DNA from: Actinomycetes bacterium
Lineage (GTDB): Bacteria > Actinomycetota > Acidimicrobiia > Acidimicrobiales > Palsa-688
Reading direction: 5' to 3'
DNA: 9,490 nt
Assembly (NCBI GenBank): GCA_021827285.1
Contig: JAKAWM010000058.1
Coordinates: forward strand, 1-9,490
In this document: positions 6,549 to 9,490 of the stretch, in pieces
Position numbering within the stretch: the stretch's first letter is position 1
How the letters are laid out: each line of letters begins with the position of its first letter
Position numbers and translations under genes: made by a program
Notes under the pieces: generated by a model
Told to the model about the DNA's origin: nothing
What the model saw: only the letters and a program-made list of their open reading frames with translations
Database searches by the model: none

Positions 6549-7064
6549 ATGATGGGGGACATGAAGCGCGATACCTCCAGCCCGGCTCCAGATGGCTCGT
6601 CCACGTCGGGGCACATGCCTGAGCGGCGCCGTATTGCTCTCGTGGCGCATGACAACCGCAAAGCCGACCTCTTGGAGTGGGCGCGCTACAACCGGCTCTC
6701 GCTGGTCGGGCACGAGCTCCTGGGCACGGGTACCACCGGCAAGCTCATTTCTGAGGAGCTCGACTTGGACGTGGCTCGGGTGGAGAGCGGACCGCTCGGC
6801 GGCGACGTGCAGATCGGAGCCATGATCACAGAGGGCGCCATCGACATGCTCGTTTTCTTCTGGGACCCCTTGGAGCCCCAACCGCACGACCCCGATGTCA
6901 AGGCCCTCCTCCGCGTGGCCGTCGTCTGGAACATCCCCATTGCCTGCAACCGGGCCACGGCAGACTTCCTCATCTCTTCCCCGCTCATGACCGAGCCTTA
7001 TCAACGAGCGACCCGGCATTACGGAGCCGCCATGCGGCCGCGCCCGGCTGCGTCAACTCCGTAG
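6549..7064 (+). CDS. mgsA: Methylglyoxal synthase
   Basis: It converts dihydroxyacetone phosphate to methylglyoxal and phosphate in the cytoplasm, a bypass that frees phosphate when triose phosphates build up. The 171-residue protein aligns by eye along the whole E. coli enzyme at a constant offset of 15 through the core. IALVAHDNRK (His34, Lys38 = E. coli His19, Lys23) is followed by GTGTTGKLI for phosphate binding, then SGPLGGDVQIGA with catalytic Asp86 (= Asp71), and FFWDPLEPQPHDPDVKALLR with His113 and Asp116 (= His98, Asp101). WNIPIACNRATADFLI completes the fold. All key residues are present. The frame opens after a stop at 6495, so 6549 is the first possible start. Later ATGs at 6561 and 6615 are alternatives, since the first 22 residues are an unconserved Ser/Pro/Gly stretch and no ribosome binding site is convincing. 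The C-terminus is a short basic tail. The function call is firm; the start is not. Confidence 0.95.
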   Translation: MMGDMKRDTSSPAPDGSSTSGHMPERRRIALVAHDNRKADLLEWARYNRLSLVGHELLGTGTTGKLISEELDLDVARVESGPLGGDVQIGAMITEGAIDMLVFFWDPLEPQPHDPDVKALLRVAVVWNIPIACNRATADFLISSPLMTEPYQRATRHYGAAMRPRPAASTP

Positions 7065-7076
7065 CGCGAGGCGAAG

Positions 7077-7093
7077 GGTGCCCACCGGGCACC
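7077..7093 (+). terminator. Strong GC hairpin just after mgsA
   Basis: GGTGCCC-ACC-GGGCACC is a perfect 7-bp stem with a 3-base loop, 12 bases after the mgsA stop. No T-run follows, so it could end transcription only in a U-tract-independent way, or protect the mgsA 3' end. It separates mgsA from the leader of the next gene. Confidence 0.45.
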
Positions 7094-7140
7094 AGGAGTG
7101 ACCGAGACGTGGTGAAGCGGTAGCCCGGCAGCCTTTGTAG

Positions 7141-7185
7141 TTGCCGGCTGGCGGCAAGGGCGCATCTATGGCTTTTGGCCAGCCG
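7141..7185 (+). repeat. Two overlapping, mutually exclusive hairpins in the GGDEF-gene leader
   Basis: TTGCCG (7141-7146) pairs with CGGCAA (7152-7157) around a GCTGG loop. Alternatively CGGCTGGC (7145-7152) pairs perfectly over 8 bp with GCCAGCCG (7178-7185) around a 25-base loop. The two share bases 7145-7146 and 7152 and cannot coexist. The GCTGGC element here can also pair with GCCAGC copies at 7203-7208 and 7277-7282. Confidence 0.5.
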
Positions 7186-7205
7186 ACTTTGGTCCCAAAC
7201 TGGCC

Positions 7206-7283
7206 AGCTGGCGAAAAGTGCGAAACCCGCTCCGGGCTGGGAGGGTGATACCGGGCGGGACGCCTCATAGGCGATAGCCAGCT
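7206..7283 (+). promoter_or_regulatory. Candidate structured leader RNA (unassigned cis-regulatory element) upstream of the GGDEF gene
   Basis: A multibranch fold can be drawn by hand. P1 is AGCTGGC (7206-7212) with GCCAGCT (7277-7283), 7 perfect pairs. P2 is CCCGC-(T bulge)-CCGG (7226-7235) with CCGGGCGGG (7251-7259), nine pairs around the 15-base loop GCTGGGAGGGTGATA. P3 is CGCC-TCATA-GGCG (7261-7273). The unpaired stretch GAAAAGTGCGAAA joins P1 to P2 and GC (7220-7221) could pair with GC (7262-7263) as an alternative to P3. The element ends 16 bases before the GTG start. The AAACC...GGGACGC pattern recalls the P2 side of the class I cyclic-di-GMP aptamer, but the GCAAAGCC block, the GNRA loop and the P3 receptor helix are missing. 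A regulatory role is inference from structure and position only. Confidence 0.4.
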
Positions 7284-7299
7284 CGTCGATCACTAGGTC

Positions 7300-9490
7300 G
7301 TGGCAAGCACAGGACCGGCGCGCGGGCAGGCCCCCACGGTAGGCATCCTGGCCCCCTTCTTCGCGGGCTCGTACTACGGGCCAGTAGTCGCCGCTATAGC
7401 CCATGAAGCCTGGCAGGCAGGCAACCGAGTGGTAGCTGTCCAGACTGCCAGTTACGAGGCTCAGGCAGAACGCGAGGATTTGGTGGCTCTTCTGTCCCCC
7501 CGGGTCGCCCGGGACCGCCTCGACGGCGTCATCGCCATCGGCGGTATCGCCCAAACCGCTACCGTAGAAGAGCTCCAGGGAGCGGGCAAGCCGGTGGTGG
7601 CCGTAAGTTCGTGGGGCTCGGGATCCTCGTACCCCGTTGTCACGCCCGACAACACCGTGGCCGAGGCCGTTGAGCACCTGTTGGCCCACGGCCACACCCA
7701 GATCGCGTTTGCCGGTTGCTTGGAACATTTCGACATCAGCGAGCGCTACCAGTCCTTTTGCGCCACTCTCCGCTCCCATGGGCTGGAGCCGCGGCCAGAG
7801 CTGCTGTTCCGGCTAGACGGCAATACCGAGCCCGGCGGGCAGCAGGCGGCGTCGCTCATGATCGCTGCCGGAATGCCTTCGACGGCAGTTGTGATGGGCA
7901 CCGACTTGAACGCGGTGGGGCTCATATCGGTGCTGAAACAAGCAGGCTACCGGCTCCCCGAGGATCAGGCCATCGTGGGCTTCGACAACCTGCCGGCCTC
8001 GGCGCTGGTGTCACCGGGGCTGTCCACCATGAGCCAGGACTTCGCCGACCTGGGCAGATTGGCCGCCCGCCTCCTGCTCGGGGCGCTGAGGGGCGATCCG
8101 GCCCCCGCAGGGCGGTACTTCTGCGGGACCTCCTTCGTGGTGCGCGAGAGCTGTGGGTGCACTGTCAGCACCACCGTCCCGGCACCGGAGACGGCCAGTG
8201 GAGCGGGCGACCCCGTTCAACGTTTCGTCGCGGCTATTGGCGAAGCCCTGAGCCCAGGTGCAGAGCCGGGGGCCGGGCGCATCGCAGACCTGGCGCAGGA
8301 CGTGGGCAGCACGTTTGCCATTGCCGCCGGAGGGGACCTCCCGGCCCTCGCTCGAAGCAGGTTGAGTGCCGCCTCCAAGGAACTGTACCTGCAGGCGCCC
8401 TCACCGCAAGCTTTCGCGGCCATCGTCGCATTGACGCAGCGGCTGAGCACAGCTCTGGCGCCCACGGAAGTGGCCGAAGGTGCTAAAGGGTACCTGGAGC
8501 AATGCATCGTTGAAGTAAGCCATGGACTTTCTCAGGCTCTGGTCGGCCAGCACGCCCATGATTACCTACGGCTGCGCAAATCCATCCAGGACGAGTACCT
8601 GATGAGCCTGGACTTGCTGGGGAGCCATAAGTCCGATCCACGTACGCTCCGATGGCTGGAACGTACGCCCGCCAGGGCGGCCGTCCTCGGGCTCTGGCCC
8701 AAGACGGCGACGCCGGCCACGGGTTTGCCTGCCAACCTCGCCGGGGGAGGGGCGCCGGAGCGTCCGGGGAGCGCTGAGGTTCAGCAGGTCAGCCCCGTGC
8801 TGGACGTCGGCGGCACCTTTGACGCTACCCAGGGCGGGCTCGATCTGGCATCTATGACGTACCCGGTCGAGTCGTTCCCGCCTGATGAGCTGATGGCTCT
8901 GGCCGAGCCAGGCGAGATTGCCTTTCTCTTCCCCGTTCGCTCGGGGGGCAAGGACTGGGGCTTCCTGGCTGCCCTGTCACCGTTCGACTCTGCCTTCATT
9001 GGGCAGGACACGTACTTCGAATGGTCCGCCATGCTGAGCCGCGCCCTTGAGCGTCAGGAAGCGCTCACACAAAGTCACGAGCTGGAGCTGCAACTGAGGC
9101 GCCAAGCCCTGTACGACAACCTGACCGGGTTGCCGAACCGGGTGCTGTTCTTGGACCGGCTCGCACAGGCGGTAACTAAGAGCAAGAGGCAGGCTAGCTA
9201 CGAGTATGCCGTTCTCTGGGTCGATCTCGACGGGTTCAAAGTCGTGAACGACAGTCTGGGTCACATGGTGGGTGACCAGCTCTTGGTCCAGGTGGCTCAA
9301 AGGATCAAGGCACACGTGAGAGAAACGGATACGGCTGCTCGTTTTGGCGGCGACGAGTTCGCGGTGCTCCTAGACATGTTGGATGTGGCACCCGTTGACC
9401 ATGTCGTTGACCGCTTACTCCGCTCTCTCGCCCAGCCTTACCCACTTGGCGGCAATGACGTCGTAGTGACGGCAAGCATTGGGGTCAGAT
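7300..9490 (+). CDS. LacI-type ligand-binding sensor fused to GGDEF domain, probable diguanylate cyclase (3' truncated by window)
   Basis: This probably cytoplasmic sensor makes cyclic di-GMP from two GTP in response to a small ligand. The 730 visible residues are open to the window edge. Residues about 13-287 are a periplasmic-binding-fold domain as in LacI repressors: TVGILAPFFAGSYYG, DGVIAIGGI, VVTPDNTVAEAVEHL, AFAGCLEHFDISERYQSF, MGTDLNAVGLISVLKQAGY, DQAIVGFDNLPAS and a closing VVRESCGC. Residues about 300-595 are helical, then GAF-like (YPVESFPPDELM, FLFPVRSGGKDWGFLAAL). The GGDEF domain starts at DNLTGLPNR (606-614); VDLDGFKVVNDSLGH, GGDEF itself (683-687) and an intact RxxD inhibitory site (RETD, 674-677) follow. 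No signal peptide, membrane segment or DNA-binding domain is present. A stop at 7294 forces the start to GTG 7300; its ribosome binding site is weak. An EAL domain could follow beyond the window. Confidence 0.93.
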   Translation, partial: MASTGPARGQAPTVGILAPFFAGSYYGPVVAAIAHEAWQAGNRVVAVQTASYEAQAEREDLVALLSPRVARDRLDGVIAIGGIAQTATVEELQGAGKPVVAVSSWGSGSSYPVVTPDNTVAEAVEHLLAHGHTQIAFAGCLEHFDISERYQSFCATLRSHGLEPRPELLFRLDGNTEPGGQQAASLMIAAGMPSTAVVMGTDLNAVGLISVLKQAGYRLPEDQAIVGFDNLPASALVSPGLSTMSQDFADLGRLAARLLLGALRGDPAPAGRYFCGTSFVVRESCGCTVSTTVPAPETASGAGDPVQRFVAAIGEALSPGAEPGAGRIADLAQDVGSTFAIAAGGDLPALARSRLSAASKELYLQAPSPQAFAAIVALTQRLSTALAPTEVAEGAKGYLEQCIVEVSHGLSQALVGQHAHDYLRLRKSIQDEYLMSLDLLGSHKSDPRTLRWLERTPARAAVLGLWPKTATPATGLPANLAGGGAPERPGSAEVQQVSPVLDVGGTFDATQGGLDLASMTYPVESFPPDELMALAEPGEIAFLFPVRSGGKDWGFLAALSPFDSAFIGQDTYFEWSAMLSRALERQEALTQSHELELQLRRQALYDNLTGLPNRVLFLDRLAQAVTKSKRQASYEYAVLWVDLDGFKVVNDSLGHMVGDQLLVQVAQRIKAHVRETDTAARFGGDEFAVLLDMLDVAPVDHVVDRLLRSLAQPYPLGGNDVVVTASIGVR

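Larger units (their letters stand above)
7065..7299 (+). other. 235-bp intergenic leader before the GGDEF gene
   Basis: It contains the mgsA-end hairpin (7077-7093), the competing hairpins (7141-7185) and the multibranch element (7206-7283). Between 7094 and 7140 no promoter consensus was recognised. The bases just before the start, CACTAGGTC, give only a weak ribosome binding site (AGG). No coding region is supported, and no trace of a LacI helix-turn-helix was found in any frame. Confidence 0.5.

Noticed and set aside
6300..7019. 239-codon open frame on the minus strand
   Set aside because: Antisense to methylglyoxal synthase, whose catalytic residues are all intact; its translation shows no domain.
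7109..7123. Tiny upstream frame GTG GTG AAG CGG TAG after AGGAG
   Set aside because: Four codons with a 10-base spacing from the AGGAG; expected by chance and nothing supports translation.
7206..7283. Canonical class I cyclic-di-GMP riboswitch
   Set aside because: Only the AAACC...GGGACGC side resembles the aptamer. The GCAAAGCC block, the GNRA loop on P2 and the long receptor helix are not present, so I kept it as an unassigned structure.
6985..7779. 264-codon open frame on the minus strand
   Set aside because: It spans the leader and runs antisense to the well-supported LacI-type sensor; low-complexity composition and no family resemblance.
7716..8486. 256-codon plus-strand open frame
   Set aside because: Arg/Gly-rich out-of-frame shadow of the sensor/GGDEF gene, which reads through without a stop in another frame.
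1..9490. tRNA or rRNA genes, CRISPR arrays, insertion sequences, attachment sites
   Set aside because: No cloverleaf, regular repeat-spacer pattern, transposase or integrase motifs, or terminal inverted repeats were seen on either strand.

Overview
The window is GC-rich (about 60-65% by eye) bacterial DNA with tightly packed genes. Gene content suggests an anaerobic or facultative Gram-positive, most likely an anaerobic actinobacterial lineage. The grounds are a ferredoxin-dependent 2-oxoacid oxidoreductase, an ADP-forming acyl-CoA synthetase, a methylglyoxal synthase, a stand-alone mini-Smr protein and a LacI-type-sensor/GGDEF protein of a kind I associate with Actinobacteria. This assignment is inference; there is no rRNA or other phylogenetic marker in the window.

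Layout. (1) 2-418 (+): C-terminal part of an OmpR/PhoB-type response regulator, cut by the window edge. (2) 490-3323 (-): a two-gene operon encoding a 2-oxoacid:ferredoxin oxidoreductase as two fused chains, ferredoxin-alpha (upstream, 1920-3323) and beta-gamma (downstream, 490-1920). They share one base in a TGATG junction. (3) 3324-3570: a 247-bp divergent control region. (4) 3571-6017 (+): an ADP-forming acyl-CoA synthetase overlapped at its stop by a small Smr-domain gene. (5) 6155-6487 (+): a small two-helix membrane protein. (6) 6549-7064 (+): methylglyoxal synthase, followed by a strong GC hairpin. (7) 7065-7299: a 235-bp leader with several hairpins, some mutually exclusive. (8) 7300 to the window end (+): a cytoplasmic periplasmic-binding-fold (LacI-like) sensor joined to a GGDEF domain, truncated by the window.

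How they fit together. The oxidoreductase and the divergent ADP-forming synthetase form a recognisable fermentation pair. The first converts a 2-oxoacid plus CoA to acyl-CoA, CO2 and reduced ferredoxin; the second converts acyl-CoA, ADP and phosphate to the free acid, CoA and ATP. Methylglyoxal synthase is a bypass from dihydroxyacetone phosphate. The GGDEF protein probably links a small ligand, perhaps a sugar, to cyclic di-GMP.

The least explained part is the leader at about 7141-7283. It is a multibranch fold closed by a 7-bp stem, ending 16 bases before the GTG start of the GGDEF gene, with upstream segments able to compete for the same pairing. It partly resembles the 5' half of a class I cyclic-di-GMP aptamer but lacks the rest of that motif, so it is reported as an unassigned candidate cis-regulatory RNA.
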